Below are positions 8,400-17,976 of a stretch of 64,000 nucleotides of DNA, piece after piece. The position numbers were made by a program, and so were the translations under genes. Numbering within the stretch: the stretch's first letter is position 1; each line of letters begins with the position of its first letter. The notes beneath the pieces are model-generated. The model searched no databases. It was not told the DNA's origin and worked only from the letters and a program-made list of their open reading frames with translations. The stretch is from an uncultured Clostridia bacterium (GTDB lineage: Bacteria; Bacillota; Clostridia; Christensenellales; Borkfalkiaceae): the NCBI GenBank assembly GCA_944337235.1, contig CALVLK010000004.1, forward strand, positions 1 to 64,000, given 5' to 3'.

Positions 8400-9289
8400 A
8401 CGTTATCCTCCTTTTGCGTCTCTGCCGCCTTGCTAAGAAGCCGCGCCTCGTCCGCCTGCAGCTGCCTTTTCAGTGCGTCGGCAGAGGAAAAGCGCTGAAT
8501 GGGGCGATAGAACTCCTGCGGAAAGATGAGGACCTCCGCCCCGTACAGATCGCCGGAAAAGCCTGCAAGGTATGCCTCGACCTTGCGCTCCTCGACGCCG
8601 AACGTCGGGCGCGCCCCAAAGTTGATAATGGAAAGAAATTCCCCTGCGGGCGTGATCACCCTGCCGCCGTACACCCCGTCGTGCAGGGGCGCCTTGCCGC
8701 GCGGGTATGTGAGATTGAGCGTGGGGAAGCCGAGCGACCGCCCCACCTGCCTGCCGTGCTCCACCCTACCCAAGAGGAAAAATCCGCCCGGGAGCAGTTC
8801 GTTCGCCCCCGCGACGTCGCCGCGCAGCAGCATCTGCCTGATCTCTGCCGTGCCCACCTTGACGCCGCCGCGGCAGACGATGGGCAGTACGTGCACCTCC
8901 CCCGCAAAGAGCGTTCTCAAAAGTTCAGGCGTGCCCTCGGCGCCGCGGCCGAAGCGGAAATCTTCGCCGCAGACGAGCACCTTTGCATTGACGCGCGCAA
9001 GCAGCGTCCTTGCGAAATCCGCCGCCGCCGTCTGCCTGACCGATTCGGTAAAGGGTATTTCGATGACGAACGAAATACCCGCCTGCGCGCAGATGCGCTC
9101 CCGCTCCGCAAAGGTGAAGAGATCGCCGCCCTCCTTGTTGCCGGAAAGGAGCGTGATGCCCATCGGCAGCCCCGTCGCACGCGCCGCCTCCAGCAGCTGA
9201 CGATGCCCCAGGTGCAATCCGTCGAAGCCGCCGAGCAGCATCACGCACGGCGCGTCGAACCGCTCATCCGTCTGCAATACCTTCAGCAT
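8396..9289 (-). CDS. ribF: Bifunctional riboflavin kinase / FAD synthetase
   Basis: Makes FMN then FAD from riboflavin. 297 residues, with the N-terminal nucleotidyltransferase block GGFDGLHLGHRQLL (residues 21-34) and CGEDFRFGRG, then the C-terminal flavokinase domain with GRSLGFPTLNL and the conserved glutamate of VEAYLAGFSGDLYG. Both activities are therefore expected. The start overlaps the truB stop by 7 bases. The truB-ribF pair is standard in the nusA-infB operon of Bacillota. Confidence 0.95.
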   Translation of the reverse strand: MLKVLQTDERFDAPCVMLLGGFDGLHLGHRQLLEAARATGLPMGITLLSGNKEGGDLFTFAERERICAQAGISFVIEIPFTESVRQTAAADFARTLLARVNAKVLVCGEDFRFGRGAEGTPELLRTLFAGEVHVLPIVCRGGVKVGTAEIRQMLLRGDVAGANELLPGGFFLLGRVEHGRQVGRSLGFPTLNLTYPRGKAPLHDGVYGGRVITPAGEFLSIINFGARPTFGVEERKVEAYLAGFSGDLYGAEVLIFPQEFYRPIQRFSSADALKRQLQADEARLLSKAAETQKEDNV

Positions 9290-10116
9290 AGTTTCTTCTC
9301 CGTCCTGAGCAGCCCCTGCGCGGCGCGCGCAAGCCCGTAGAATGAGTCGCCGTTGAACAGCTTATACAGCCCGTCAGCGGCGTCGGTCGGGATCTTCAGC
9401 CCGTGATACAGCCGCTCGTCTGTGACGGTGAGCGAAGGCAGAGGCAGGACGTCCTCCGTCCGGATAAGATATTCCAAGACGTTTTCGCGGGTGAGCATGT
9501 TGACATCCACCGCGGTCGTCCTGTCAAAGACGCCGCTGCGCGTTCTGCACAGCGCACTCATGAAGCCCTGCGTACCGAGCGCAGCTGCCAGGTCGCGCGC
9601 AAGCGAGCGGATATACGTTCCTCCGCCGCATTCGATCTCGAAACAAAATTCGTCCGGCGCAGTCTGCCCGAGCAGGCGGAAAGACGCAATGTACACGCGT
9701 TTTGCCGCAAGCGCCACCTCCCGTCCGCTGCGCGCAAGTTCATAGCTGCGCTTCCCGTTGACGCTGATCGCCGAAAACCTGGGCGGGACCTGCTCGATCT
9801 CGCCGTGAAAGGCGGGAAGCGCCGCCCTGATCTCCCCCTCGGAGGGGACCTCTCCGCCAAAGAGAAGCGGACTTTCGCGATCGAGCGTCTCGGTCGTCAC
9901 ACCAAAGCGGAAGCGCGCCTCGTATACCTTTGTCTTGGAAAGAAAATAGTCAAAGAGCCGTGTCGCATTGCCCGCCCCGACGGGCAGGACGCCCGTTGCA
10001 AGCGGATCGAGCGTGCCCATGTGCCCGCAGGGGCAGTTGAGCAGCCACTTGGCGCGATTGACAACAAAGGCGGAGGATACCCCCTCCGCCTTCCATATGT
10101 TCAGAAAACCCGTCAT
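9283..10116 (-). CDS. truB: tRNA pseudouridine-55 synthase
   Basis: Makes the universal pseudouridine at position 55 of the tRNA T-loop. 277 residues. The motif GHMGTLDPLATGVL contains catalytic D37. Other family blocks are SKTKVYEARFRFGVTTET, PPRFSAISVNGKRSYELAR and CGGGTYIRSLARDLAAALG. The start overlaps the nrnA stop by 4 bases. Confidence 0.97.
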   Translation of the reverse strand: MTGFLNIWKAEGVSSAFVVNRAKWLLNCPCGHMGTLDPLATGVLPVGAGNATRLFDYFLSKTKVYEARFRFGVTTETLDRESPLLFGGEVPSEGEIRAALPAFHGEIEQVPPRFSAISVNGKRSYELARSGREVALAAKRVYIASFRLLGQTAPDEFCFEIECGGGTYIRSLARDLAAALGTQGFMSALCRTRSGVFDRTTAVDVNMLTRENVLEYLIRTEDVLPLPSLTVTDERLYHGLKIPTDAADGLYKLFNGDSFYGLARAAQGLLRTEKKLC

Positions 10117-11084
10117 ACATCCTCCAGATTCTGATAGACGGCATAGCGCAGACGGTCGAACACCTCCTCCGTCTCGCCGAACAGCATACAGCCCGAAGCG
10201 AGGATGTGCCCCCCGCCGCCGAACGTACCCGCAACGGCATTCACGTTTACCTTGCCCTTGGAGCGCAGCGACGCCTTATACTGCCCGCGTTTGTATTCCA
10301 TGATGCAGGCGCTCACCTCTACGCCGTCGATGGTGAGCGCAAAGTCGACGATGCCCGACGTTGCGTCCTGCTTGAGCCCGTAGTCGGAGAGCATCTGCTG
10401 CGACACATAGGCAACCGCGAGCTTTCCGTCCAGAAAGAAGCGGAGCTGCGAGATCGCCTTGGCATACAGCTGCGCGCGCGCAGGGCTCTGCCTGCGCATG
10501 AGCTGATAGGAGAGCTCGTCGACATTCGCCCCTGCGTCCACCAGGCGGGCGGCGAGGCGAAAGGTATCCCCCGTGACGTCGCTGTGCGTAAAGGTCCCGG
10601 AGTCGGTCACGACCCCGCCGAGCAGGCAGGACGCGATCTCGCGATCGAGCGGAACACCCATCGCGGCGATGATCTCCGCCATGTTCTCGCAGTTGCTCGA
10701 CCTTGCCTGCACAAAATTATAGCGGCAATAGAGGGTATTTGAAATGTGGTGATCGATATTTACGGTGAGCTTTCCCTTTGCAGTTCCGCGGCGGAACCAG
10801 GAAGTCAGCTCGCCCAGGCGCGTCTCTTCGCTGCAATCGGCGCAGACGAATGCCGCGGCGTCGCCGGAGGGTTCGCGGCGGATGCGCGCAACGCCCGGAA
10901 ATACCGCAAAGTGCGTGGGGAGTTCCCCCTCATTGAGCACCTCGTTTGCGATGCCGAGCCGGTCAAAGGCAAACGACAGCGCAAGCGCGCTGCCGATCGT
11001 GTCGCCGTCGGCACGCATATGCGTGAAGATCTGCACCGACCTGAGCCCGCGCAGCAGGGCAGCGATCTCTGTGACCGTATTCAT
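10113..11084 (-). CDS. nrnA: DHH-family oligoribonuclease / pAp phosphatase
   Basis: Degrades nano-RNA 2-5 nt long and dephosphorylates pAp. 323 residues with a DHH catalytic domain (HMRADGDTIGSALAL, CADCSEE, NIDHHISNT) and a DHHA1 substrate-binding domain ending in AGTFGGGGHILASG. Position between rbfA and truB is usual for this family in Bacillota and fits a role in RNA turnover coupled to this operon. It overlaps both neighbours by 4 bases. Confidence 0.93.
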   Translation of the reverse strand: MNTVTEIAALLRGLRSVQIFTHMRADGDTIGSALALSFAFDRLGIANEVLNEGELPTHFAVFPGVARIRREPSGDAAAFVCADCSEETRLGELTSWFRRGTAKGKLTVNIDHHISNTLYCRYNFVQARSSNCENMAEIIAAMGVPLDREIASCLLGGVVTDSGTFTHSDVTGDTFRLAARLVDAGANVDELSYQLMRRQSPARAQLYAKAISQLRFFLDGKLAVAYVSQQMLSDYGLKQDATSGIVDFALTIDGVEVSACIMEYKRGQYKASLRSKGKVNVNAVAGTFGGGGHILASGCMLFGETEEVFDRLRYAVYQNLEDV

Positions 11085-11449
11085 ACTTCTTCATCCTTCG
11101 GCGCGACCTGCGCAAGCAGGGCGTCCATCTTCGAGCCGTATTCCATGCTCTCGTCTTTGATGAAGGTGAGAAAGGGTACCGTGCGCATCTTCATGACCTT
11201 GGAGAGTTCATGACGAATGAAGCCCGCGTTTTCCCTGATGGCAGAAAAGGCATATGCCTCGTCCTCGCCGTTTGCGGCGAGGATGCTGATATAGATCTTG
11301 GCCGTCTTGAGATCGGGCGCAACGTCCGCCTCCGTCACAGAGATGATGCCCTTCATGTCGGGCACTCTGTTTTTGAGTTCCCCTGCGAGGATGGCCGCGA
11401 TCTCCCGCTGATACTCGCTGTTCAGTCGCTGCGTGCGGGTGGGTTTCAT
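11081..11449 (-). CDS. rbfA: Ribosome-binding factor A
   Basis: Helps mature the 30S subunit by binding helix 1 of 16S rRNA. 122 residues. The N-terminus RTQRLNSEYQREIAAIL and the block APDLKTAKIYISIL identify the KH-like fold, and RTVPFLTFIKDESMEYG is the C-terminal signature. I start at the ATG at 11449, which overlaps the infB stop by 4 bases; GAGGAGG at the end of infB serves as its ribosome binding site. A longer frame upstream lies inside infB and is not supported. Confidence 0.95.
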   Translation of the reverse strand: MKPTRTQRLNSEYQREIAAILAGELKNRVPDMKGIISVTEADVAPDLKTAKIYISILAANGEDEAYAFSAIRENAGFIRHELSKVMKMRTVPFLTFIKDESMEYGSKMDALLAQVAPKDEEV

Positions 11450-14013
11450 GCCTGCTTGACCTCCTCGATGAGATAGCATTCGATGAAGTCGCCCACGCGG
11501 ATGTCGTTGAAGCCCTCGATCGCGCAGCCGCATTCAAACCCGCCGGAGACCTCCTTCGCGTCGTCCTTAAAGCGCTTGAGCTGCTTTACGCCGCCCTCGA
11601 CAATCATGATATTGTCGCGGTAGATACGCAACTTTCCGCCGCGCACGAGCTTGCCCTCCGTGACATAGCAACCCGCGACCGTACCGACGCCCGAGATGTT
11701 GAAGGTCTGTTTGACCTCCGCCTTGCCCATGTAGATCTCCTGATACTTGGGGGCGAGCATCCCCTTGAGCGCCGCCTGCATATCGTCGATGAGCTCGTAG
11801 ATGATGCGATAGCTGCGCACATCCACCTTGCTGCGCTCTGCAAGCGCCTTTGCCTTGGTGTCCGGCCGCACGTTGAAGCCGATGACGATTGCATTCGCCG
11901 AATCGGCGAGCATGATATCGCTCTCGTTGATGGCGCCCGCCGCGGCATGAATGACCTTGATGCGCACCTCTTCGTTGGAGAGCTTCTCCAGCGAGGCACG
12001 CACCGCCTCGACCGAGCCCTGTACGTCCGCCTTGACGATGATATTCAGATCCTTGATCATGCCGTCGGCGACCTGTGCAAACACGTCGTCGAGCGTGACC
12101 TTCGTCGTCTCTTTGATCATGGACTCGCGCTGCTTGTTCTTGCGCTCCTCCTGTACCTGCTTCATCAGGCTTGCCTCGACGGCATAGATGGCGTCGCCCG
12201 CGTTGGGCACGTCCTCAAGCCCGAGCACGGAGACGGCGGTGGAGGGCCCTGCCTCCTTTACCGTTCTGCCCCTGTCGTCGATCATGGCGCGCACGCGGCC
12301 CATCGTCGTACCCGAAATGAGGTTGTCGCCCGTGTGCAGCGTTCCGTTCTGCACGAGCACGCTCGCCATGGGGCCCTTGCCCTTGTCCAGCTTGGCCTCG
12401 ATGACGACGCCCTTTGCACTGCGCGTCGGGTCCGCCTTCAGATCCTGCATCTCTGCGACAAGGTTGATATTTTCCAGAAGATTATCGATGCCCTCGCCCG
12501 TCTTGGCAGATACGGGCACGACGATCGTGTCGCCGCCCCATTCCTCGGGCAGCAGCCCGTGTTCGGTCAGGCCCTGCTTGACTTTATCGGGATTGACGTG
12601 CGGCTTATCCATCTTGTTCATGGCGACGATGATGGGCACGTTGGCGACCTTGGCATGATTGATCGCCTCGACCGTCTGCGGCATGATGCCGTCGTCCGCC
12701 GCCACCACGAGCACGACGATATCCGTCACCTGTGCGCCGCGCGCACGCATCGCCGTGAACGCCTCGTGCCCGGGCGTATCGATGAAGGTGATCTTCTTCC
12801 CGTCGCCGAACGACACGGTATAGGCGCCGATGCTCTGCGTGATGCCGCCCGCCTCGCCTGCGGTGATATTGGTCTTTCGGATGGCGTCAAGCAGCGAGGT
12901 CTTGCCGTGGTCGACGTGCCCCATAACCGTGACGACGGGTGCGCGCGTGACGCTGTTTTCGGAGATCTCTGCGCTGTCGTACTGCTCGGCAAGCGCCTCC
13001 TCCGCCGTCTTGGCGGGTTTGTATTCCAGATCGATGCCGAGATCGAGCGCGACAAATGCCGCGTCGTCGTAATCGACCGATTCGTTCACCGTCTTCATGA
13101 TCCCCTCGCGGAAGAGCCGCTTGGTGATCTCCACGGCAGAGATACCCAGTTTTTCCGAAAGTACCTTGATGGGGATCTCGCGCGATGTGACGACGGCGTG
13201 TTCGATCTTGACGGTGGGAACTTCGTGTTTGACGCCCTTCTTGGCAAAGCGCGCCTTGCGGTAGCCGCTCTTGTTCTCGTCGAAATCGCCTACGCTTGCA
13301 CCCTGGCGGCGCTGAAGCGCACGCTTGTTCTCCGGGCGCTTCTCCACATAGGTTTTTTCAAATTTCTTCCCGCCCGAAAAATCGCGCTTGGGTGCGGGCG
13401 CGGGTGCAGGAGCGGGTGCGGAAAAACGCGGTCTGCCCGTTCCGCCGATGCCGGATGTGGGGCGGCCGAAGGAGGGACGCGTGGAGCGGGATGCACCGTC
13501 CTGGCGTGCATCTGCGGATCGCTGCTGCCCGGGGCGGGCAGCCGACGCATTGCGGTCGGGCCTGTACACGGGGCGGTTCTGTGTTCCGCCCGCTGCGGGC
13601 GTACGCTTCTCGCGCACGGACTCCCTTGCGGGGCGCTCCTGCCGCTCGGCGCGGGCAGTCTGCCCTGCGTCCTCCTTGGGTGCGGGAGCGGGCTCGGGCA
13701 TGGGTGCAGTCGCTGTGACGGAGGGCGTGCTCTCCTCCTTGGGCGCGGGCTCTGCCGTGCTGAGGGGCTCCTCGCGATGCGCGGGCTCCTCTGCCGCCTG
13801 CGCCTGCCGTGCCGCCTCTTCCGCCGCGCGCGCCTCCTCTTCGCGGCGCTGCGCCTCTTCGGCGCGTTTGAGATTGATCGCAGTCTCCATTTCGCCGATC
13901 TTTTTCATCAGCTCGGAGAGCCGCCGCTCGTCCGAAGCGACCGCCTTGATCGTTGCACGAAGTTCACGGTCCCCGAGCAGTGCGTTCAATTTTTCAATGT
14001 TGTCGTATGCCAT
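11446..14013 (-). CDS. infB: Translation initiation factor IF-2
   Basis: GTPase that brings fMet-tRNA to the 30S subunit. 855 residues. An N-terminal helix and a long Ala/Glu/Pro-rich linker (about 55-225) precede a second IF2-N domain ([19 protein letters not shown]). The G domain has [15 protein letters not shown] (about residues 363-377), DTPGHEAF and NKMD. Domains II-IV follow and end with the fMet-tRNA-binding C2 region. The linker is the least conserved part of the family and needs no special explanation. The start ATG at 14013 has GGAGG 4 bases upstream. Confidence 0.97.
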   Translation of the reverse strand: MAYDNIEKLNALLGDRELRATIKAVASDERRLSELMKKIGEMETAINLKRAEEAQRREEEARAAEEAARQAQAAEEPAHREEPLSTAEPAPKEESTPSVTATAPMPEPAPAPKEDAGQTARAERQERPARESVREKRTPAAGGTQNRPVYRPDRNASAARPGQQRSADARQDGASRSTRPSFGRPTSGIGGTGRPRFSAPAPAPAPAPKRDFSGGKKFEKTYVEKRPENKRALQRRQGASVGDFDENKSGYRKARFAKKGVKHEVPTVKIEHAVVTSREIPIKVLSEKLGISAVEITKRLFREGIMKTVNESVDYDDAAFVALDLGIDLEYKPAKTAEEALAEQYDSAEISENSVTRAPVVTVMGHVDHGKTSLLDAIRKTNITAGEAGGITQSIGAYTVSFGDGKKITFIDTPGHEAFTAMRARGAQVTDIVVLVVAADDGIMPQTVEAINHAKVANVPIIVAMNKMDKPHVNPDKVKQGLTEHGLLPEEWGGDTIVVPVSAKTGEGIDNLLENINLVAEMQDLKADPTRSAKGVVIEAKLDKGKGPMASVLVQNGTLHTGDNLISGTTMGRVRAMIDDRGRTVKEAGPSTAVSVLGLEDVPNAGDAIYAVEASLMKQVQEERKNKQRESMIKETTKVTLDDVFAQVADGMIKDLNIIVKADVQGSVEAVRASLEKLSNEEVRIKVIHAAAGAINESDIMLADSANAIVIGFNVRPDTKAKALAERSKVDVRSYRIIYELIDDMQAALKGMLAPKYQEIYMGKAEVKQTFNISGVGTVAGCYVTEGKLVRGGKLRIYRDNIMIVEGGVKQLKRFKDDAKEVSGGFECGCAIEGFNDIRVGDFIECYLIEEVKQA

Positions 14014-14030
14014 GCATCCTCCATCTTCTC

Positions 14031-14321
14031 TTAGCTCTGTTCTTTATCATCCTCTGCCTGACGGGCGATGAGACGGGCAAACTGCTCATCTCTGACGGCA
14101 ACGAGCTTACAGGTATCCTTGCCGACCAATGCCCCCAACCCCTCGCAATAGACGACGGGGCAGCAGAATTTATTTTTCAGCTTTTCAAGCTCTTTTTGGG
14201 AATTTTTCTGCGCCGTGGGATCTGCCACCAACAGATACACGCCGCGTTTGAGCGCATGCGATGCGTTGACCCCTAACGTAAGCTTTCCGGCGCGCCGTGC
14301 AAACCCGAGGTAAGACGCCAT
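14031..14321 (-). CDS. ylxQ: L7Ae-family RNA-binding protein YlxQ
   Basis: 96 residues. It shows the L7Ae/L30e/Gadd45 fold pattern with LGFARRAGKLTLGVNAS at the N-terminus and LVADPTAQKNSQKELE in the middle. The family binds kink-turn RNA; the cellular role of YlxQ is not settled. I start at the ATG at 14321, which lies one base after the rnpM stop, with GGAAAGAAG upstream inside rnpM. It is a standard member of the nusA-infB operon. Confidence 0.88.
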   Translation of the reverse strand: MASYLGFARRAGKLTLGVNASHALKRGVYLLVADPTAQKNSQKELEKLKNKFCCPVVYCEGLGALVGKDTCKLVAVRDEQFARLIARQAEDDKEQS

Positions 14322-14322
14322 T

Positions 14323-14595
14323 TTACTTCTTTCCAAGGAATTCCTCCTCAAGCTGCAAATAGATCTCCTCCGGTACGTCGCAGGAAAATGCCTTGTGCAG
14401 CAGCCGCTGCTTTCTCAGGCGCGCAAAGCACGCCTCGTCCCTGCAGATATAGGCGCCGCGGCCGGGGAGCTTTCCGCTCCCGTCCAGGCTGATCTCGCCC
14501 TGTGCATTGCGCACAATGCGGATGAGCTCGCGCTTCTCCTTCTCCTGCCGGCAGGCGATGCAGGTGCGCATGGGGACCTTTCCCGATCTCGGCAT
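14323..14595 (-). CDS. rnpM: RNase P modulator RnpM (YlxR)
   Basis: 90 residues. The family signatures are PMRTCIACRQEKEKREL and the GRGAYICRDEACF block. In Bacillus this small protein binds RNase P RNA and lowers its activity; that role is carried over by homology. The ATG directly abuts the nusA stop (TAAATG). Confidence 0.92.
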   Translation of the reverse strand: MPRSGKVPMRTCIACRQEKEKRELIRIVRNAQGEISLDGSGKLPGRGAYICRDEACFARLRKQRLLHKAFSCDVPEEIYLQLEEEFLGKK

Positions 14596-15819
14596 TTATT
14601 CCTCCCCGCCTTCCTCAACGGGCGCTTTTTCCACAGGCTCGATCCGCTCTCCCGCCTCTGCCGCGGGGATTTCCTCCGCTGCGGGCATGGCAGAGAGCGT
14701 ATCCTCCAACGCGTCCTGCGCCGCATCGAGCGCAGCGGCCTCTGCAGCCTCGCGCGCTGCCGCCTCGCGTTCCATTCTTTCGGCTGCAGATTCGCTTCTC
14801 ACGTCGATCTTCCACCCCGTGAGGCGCGCCGCAAGCCTTGCATTCTGCCCGTCTCTACCGATGGCAAGCGAAAGCTTGTCGTCGGGCACGACGGCCACCG
14901 CGGACTTTTCGCCCACCTGCGTAACGGAGATGACGGTGGCGGGAGAGAGCGCCTTTGCAATGAACTCCAAAGGATTCTCGCTCCAGAGAATGATATCCAC
15001 CTTTTCGCCGCCCAGCTCCTGCACGACCGCATTCACGCGCGAGCCCTTGTTGCCTACGCATGCGCCGACGGGATCGATGCGGCTGTCCGTCGAGGCGATC
15101 GCCATCTTGGTGCGGTGCCCCGCCTCGCGCGAGACAGATTTGATGAGCACGGTGCCCTGCTTGATCTCGGGCACCTCCTCTTCAAAGAGGCGCTTGACAA
15201 GGCCGGGCGCAGAACGCGACACGAGCACCTGCGCCATTCTTCCGCCGCTGCGCACGCGCTTGACGTACACCTTGATGCGGTCGCCCGTATTGTAACGCTC
15301 CCCGGGGACCTGATCCTGCGGCAGCATGAGCCCCTCGATCTGCCCCTTGCCCAGCTCGATATAGACATTTTTTGCATCCACCTTACGCACGAGCCCGATC
15401 ATGAGCTCCCCTTCCTTGTCGGCAAACTCCGAAAGGGTATTGTCGCGCTCCGTCTCGTGAATGCGCTGGAACACGACCTGCTTGGTCGTCTGCGCCGCAA
15501 TACGCGAAAAATCCTTGGGCACGAACTCCACGGCGATCTCGTCACCGATCTGCGCGTTCTTTTTAATCTTCTGCGCGGCCTCGAGCGTCATTTCGCCCTC
15601 CTGAGGCTCGTCGCCCTCCACCACGGTATGTGTGAGAAAGAAACGGATGCTCCCCTCGCTCTCGTTCGTCTCGATGCGCACGATCCCCGTTTCGCCCTCG
15701 TACTGCTTTTTGTATGCGGAGGTCAGCGCGGCGGCAAGCGCGTCGAGAAATACCTTTTCGCTGATGCCCTTGTCGCGTTCAAATTCGGCAAGCGCCGAGA
15801 AAAAGTCCTTGTTGATCAT
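14596..15819 (-). CDS. nusA: Transcription termination/antitermination factor NusA
   Basis: 407 residues. N-terminal RNA-polymerase-binding domain (to about 125), S1 domain (about 135-200, LIGLVRKVDAKNVYIELG), then two KH domains with DPVGACVGNKGSRVNAVV and LAIGRDGQNARLAARLTGW. The C-terminus is a short Ala/Glu-rich tail with no acidic repeats of the proteobacterial type, as usual in Bacillota. It lies 48 bp after rimP. Because NusA acts on hairpin terminators, it could act on the terminator-like hairpin in its own operon leader (16339-16369). Confidence 0.97.
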   Translation of the reverse strand: MINKDFFSALAEFERDKGISEKVFLDALAAALTSAYKKQYEGETGIVRIETNESEGSIRFFLTHTVVEGDEPQEGEMTLEAAQKIKKNAQIGDEIAVEFVPKDFSRIAAQTTKQVVFQRIHETERDNTLSEFADKEGELMIGLVRKVDAKNVYIELGKGQIEGLMLPQDQVPGERYNTGDRIKVYVKRVRSGGRMAQVLVSRSAPGLVKRLFEEEVPEIKQGTVLIKSVSREAGHRTKMAIASTDSRIDPVGACVGNKGSRVNAVVQELGGEKVDIILWSENPLEFIAKALSPATVISVTQVGEKSAVAVVPDDKLSLAIGRDGQNARLAARLTGWKIDVRSESAAERMEREAAAREAAEAAALDAAQDALEDTLSAMPAAEEIPAAEAGERIEPVEKAPVEEGGEE

Positions 15820-15867
15820 ATCTATACTCCCGTTTCAAATTATTCCAAAGTGTTGTTGTTGCGAGCG

Positions 15868-16323
15868 CTATACCTCGATGAGAAGGCACACCTTCGACGC
15901 CTTTGCGGCGGGGATCTCCCGCTCGCCCTCTTTGGTGCGCAGGCGGATGACCGCCCCGTCGTAGCCGATCAGTTCGCCCTCGTAATATTTGCTCCCGTCG
16001 AGGGGGGCATAGAGGTGTACCTCCACCGCTTCGCCCATGTGGCGCTCATAGTCGCGCGCCGTCTTGAAGGGGCGGTCCAGCCCCGGCGAGGAACAGTTGA
16101 GCGTATATGCCGCCCCGAAGGTGGGATCGAGCTCGTCAAGGGGCAGATCGATCGCGCGATGAAATTTCTCGCACAGATTCATGTCGACGCCGCCGGGCGC
16201 GTCGATGACCACGGTGAGCGACTGCGTGCGCCCGTCCCAGCGGACCTCGACGATCTCCACGCCCGTCTCCTCTGCGATGGGCGCAAGAAATTGTGCGATC
16301 TCGTCGGCAGGTTTGACCTTCAT
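15868..16323 (-). CDS. rimP: Ribosome maturation factor RimP
   Basis: 151 residues. Assists early 30S assembly. The family blocks GVEIVEVRWDGR, LTVVIDAPGGVDMNLCEKFH and LNCSSPGLDRPFKTARDYERH are present. I start at the ATG at 16323 with AAGAGGAG seven bases upstream. Further upstream starts would lie inside the leader hairpin. First gene of the operon. Confidence 0.95.
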   Translation of the reverse strand: MKVKPADEIAQFLAPIAEETGVEIVEVRWDGRTQSLTVVIDAPGGVDMNLCEKFHRAIDLPLDELDPTFGAAYTLNCSSPGLDRPFKTARDYERHMGEAVEVHLYAPLDGSKYYEGELIGYDGAVIRLRTKEGEREIPAAKASKVCLLIEV

Positions 16324-16338
16324 ATCTTCTCTCCTCTT

Positions 16339-16369
16339 AAAAAATTGAGAGCGGCGAACCGCTCTCAAT
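16339..16369 (-). promoter_or_regulatory. Terminator-like attenuator hairpin in the rimP-nusA leader
   Basis: On the minus strand an 11-bp perfect stem (16344-16354 with 16359-16369) around a UUCG loop is followed at once by six U residues, then the rimP ribosome binding site (16331-16338). It sits downstream of the only strong promoter and upstream of the first gene, so it must be read through for the operon to be expressed. Confidence 0.75.
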
Positions 16370-16397
16370 CTCCGTTCCTCTTCGATTAAGCAAGTTT

Positions 16398-16426
16398 ATT
16401 ATACCATGTGCCGCACGGGATTGCAA
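16398..16426 (-). promoter_or_regulatory. Promoter of the rimP-nusA-infB operon
   Basis: -35 TTGCAA (16421-16426), 17-bp spacer, -10 TATAAT (16398-16403). Predicted transcription start near 16391, giving a leader of about 68 nt that contains the hairpin. Confidence 0.85.
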
Positions 16427-16467
16427 GCGTTTCGCTCCGATTTTTTTGGGAAAGCGCGGCTTTTTCT

Positions 16468-17976
16468 TCACAATTTTCCCCGCATGCGCACAAGCTCGAT
16501 GAACACCTTTGCCGTTGCGAGCGCGTCGTCATAGGCGCGGTGGTGTTGAAAGGTGAATCCGAAATAGTCGACGAGATTGTTCAGCTTATAGGCGGGCAGC
16601 CGCAGCGTCTCCTGCGAGAGCGCAAGGGTGTCGTAATAGGGGTGAGAAAAGCGGAACCCCTCCTGCTCGCCGTAATAGCGGATAAAGCTCAAATCGAACT
16701 CTGCGTTGTGCGCCACCAGCGCGCAGCCGTCGCAGAATTTATAGAAGTCGGTGATGACGGGCCCGATCTCCGGCGCGCCCACAAGCATCTCGTCGTCGAT
16801 ACCTGTCAGCGAGCGGATCTTCTCGCTGAGCTTGACGGGGCAGGCGACAAAGGAATGAAAGCGCTGCGTGATGATGCCGCCCTCGATCTTGACCGCGCCA
16901 AGCTCGATGATGCGGTCGATCAGCCCGCCCGCGGGGGAATGGTTGAGCCCCGTCGTCTCCAGATCGACCACGACGAAGCTGCGCGCGGTAAATTCCTGCG
17001 GCAGCGGCGTCCTGCCAAAGAGGTCGTCCTGTACGAAATTCGCCTCGGGTTCGGGGAAAACCGTTCTGTATTCCGCGGGAACGCTGCGCGAGGGCGGCGC
17101 CTGCGGCACAAAGTCCTTGGGCGCCCTGCCCAGGTCGATCTTACGCACACGGAAGCTGTATCCGCCGTTGAAGAGCTCCTCTTCCCCCGTCAGGCAGACG
17201 CTGTCGCCCCGCTTCAGCGCGCGCACCTTTTCCAGCGTCGCCTTGCGGGTAAAGTAGGTCACGCGCAGCTGCCCCGTCGCGTCCTCGAGGGAGATGACGA
17301 AGAAGGGCTTCCCCGTCTTTGTCTCCCGCTCTTCGATATAGCCGATCGTGCCGCAGACGGTGACGTCCTTCATGTCCTGCCGCAGATCGGAGATATACAC
17401 CGCGTGCGCGGGCGCCGCCCCGTCGATGGCCTCGTAGTCCTCGATCGGGAACATGCGGGGGGCGATCAGCTCCTCGGGGAGCGGGGGCGCCTCTTCCTGC
17501 ACGGAGAGATCCTTCTCCGCACGGCGGAACCCGCCGCACCATACGCCGCAAAAGCGCCTGTTCAGCTCCGCAGTGAGCACGTCGAGCACGCCGCCGCGGT
17601 CGAACTGCGCCCGCTCTGCCTCCATCACGCCGATGGAAAACGTCCCCGTGCCCTCGCCCAGCTGCACCGCAATGTCCTCGGGCGACACGAACGCCGCAGC
17701 CGAGGGGAAGCGCTCGCCCAGGATGCGCGCGATCTCCCGCCGTACGCCCTCCTCGGAGGGAATGGATTTGACCAAGCTCACCTCCGCATCATACCCCGCG
17801 GGCACATAGCGCGCCGAGACATTCCTGGCATATGCGATATCCTCGGCGGAATAGCGCGTATCCGTCAGAAGGGAAAACGTCACCGTGCGTGCATCGACGG
17901 TGACCTTGCTCAGAACGGCGCGCTTCAGCCCCGCCGTCTGCCGTATTTCGTTGAGAAATTCCTCACTCTTCGTCAT
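16468..17976 (-). CDS. PolC-derived exonuclease protein lacking PHP and polymerase domains
   Basis: 502 residues at the place where Bacillota carry polC. The N-terminal 190 residues resemble the PolC N-terminal region. An OB-type domain follows (about 190-285, TVCGTIGYIEERETKTGKPF), then a linker of about 50 residues, then a DEDDh 3'-5' exonuclease with VVVDLETTGLN (D338, E340), HNAEFDLSF (D428) and HHRAYDDALA (H479, D484). The protein stops right after the exonuclease. Full PolC is about 1400 residues, with the exonuclease inserted in a PHP domain and followed by the polymerase; both are absent. The catalytic residues are intact, so an active nuclease is likely. It overlaps ispG by 4 bases. 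Confidence 0.85.
   Translation of the reverse strand: MTKSEEFLNEIRQTAGLKRAVLSKVTVDARTVTFSLLTDTRYSAEDIAYARNVSARYVPAGYDAEVSLVKSIPSEEGVRREIARILGERFPSAAAFVSPEDIAVQLGEGTGTFSIGVMEAERAQFDRGGVLDVLTAELNRRFCGVWCGGFRRAEKDLSVQEEAPPLPEELIAPRMFPIEDYEAIDGAAPAHAVYISDLRQDMKDVTVCGTIGYIEERETKTGKPFFVISLEDATGQLRVTYFTRKATLEKVRALKRGDSVCLTGEEELFNGGYSFRVRKIDLGRAPKDFVPQAPPSRSVPAEYRTVFPEPEANFVQDDLFGRTPLPQEFTARSFVVVDLETTGLNHSPAGGLIDRIIELGAVKIEGGIITQRFHSFVACPVKLSEKIRSLTGIDDEMLVGAPEIGPVITDFYKFCDGCALVAHNAEFDLSFIRYYGEQEGFRFSHPYYDTLALSQETLRLPAYKLNNLVDYFGFTFQHHRAYDDALATAKVFIELVRMRGKL

Noticed and set aside
11450..11533. Longer N-terminus for RbfA
   Set aside because: The extension lies inside infB in another frame, has no family similarity, and the ATG at 11449 has a good ribosome binding site and an ATGA overlap.
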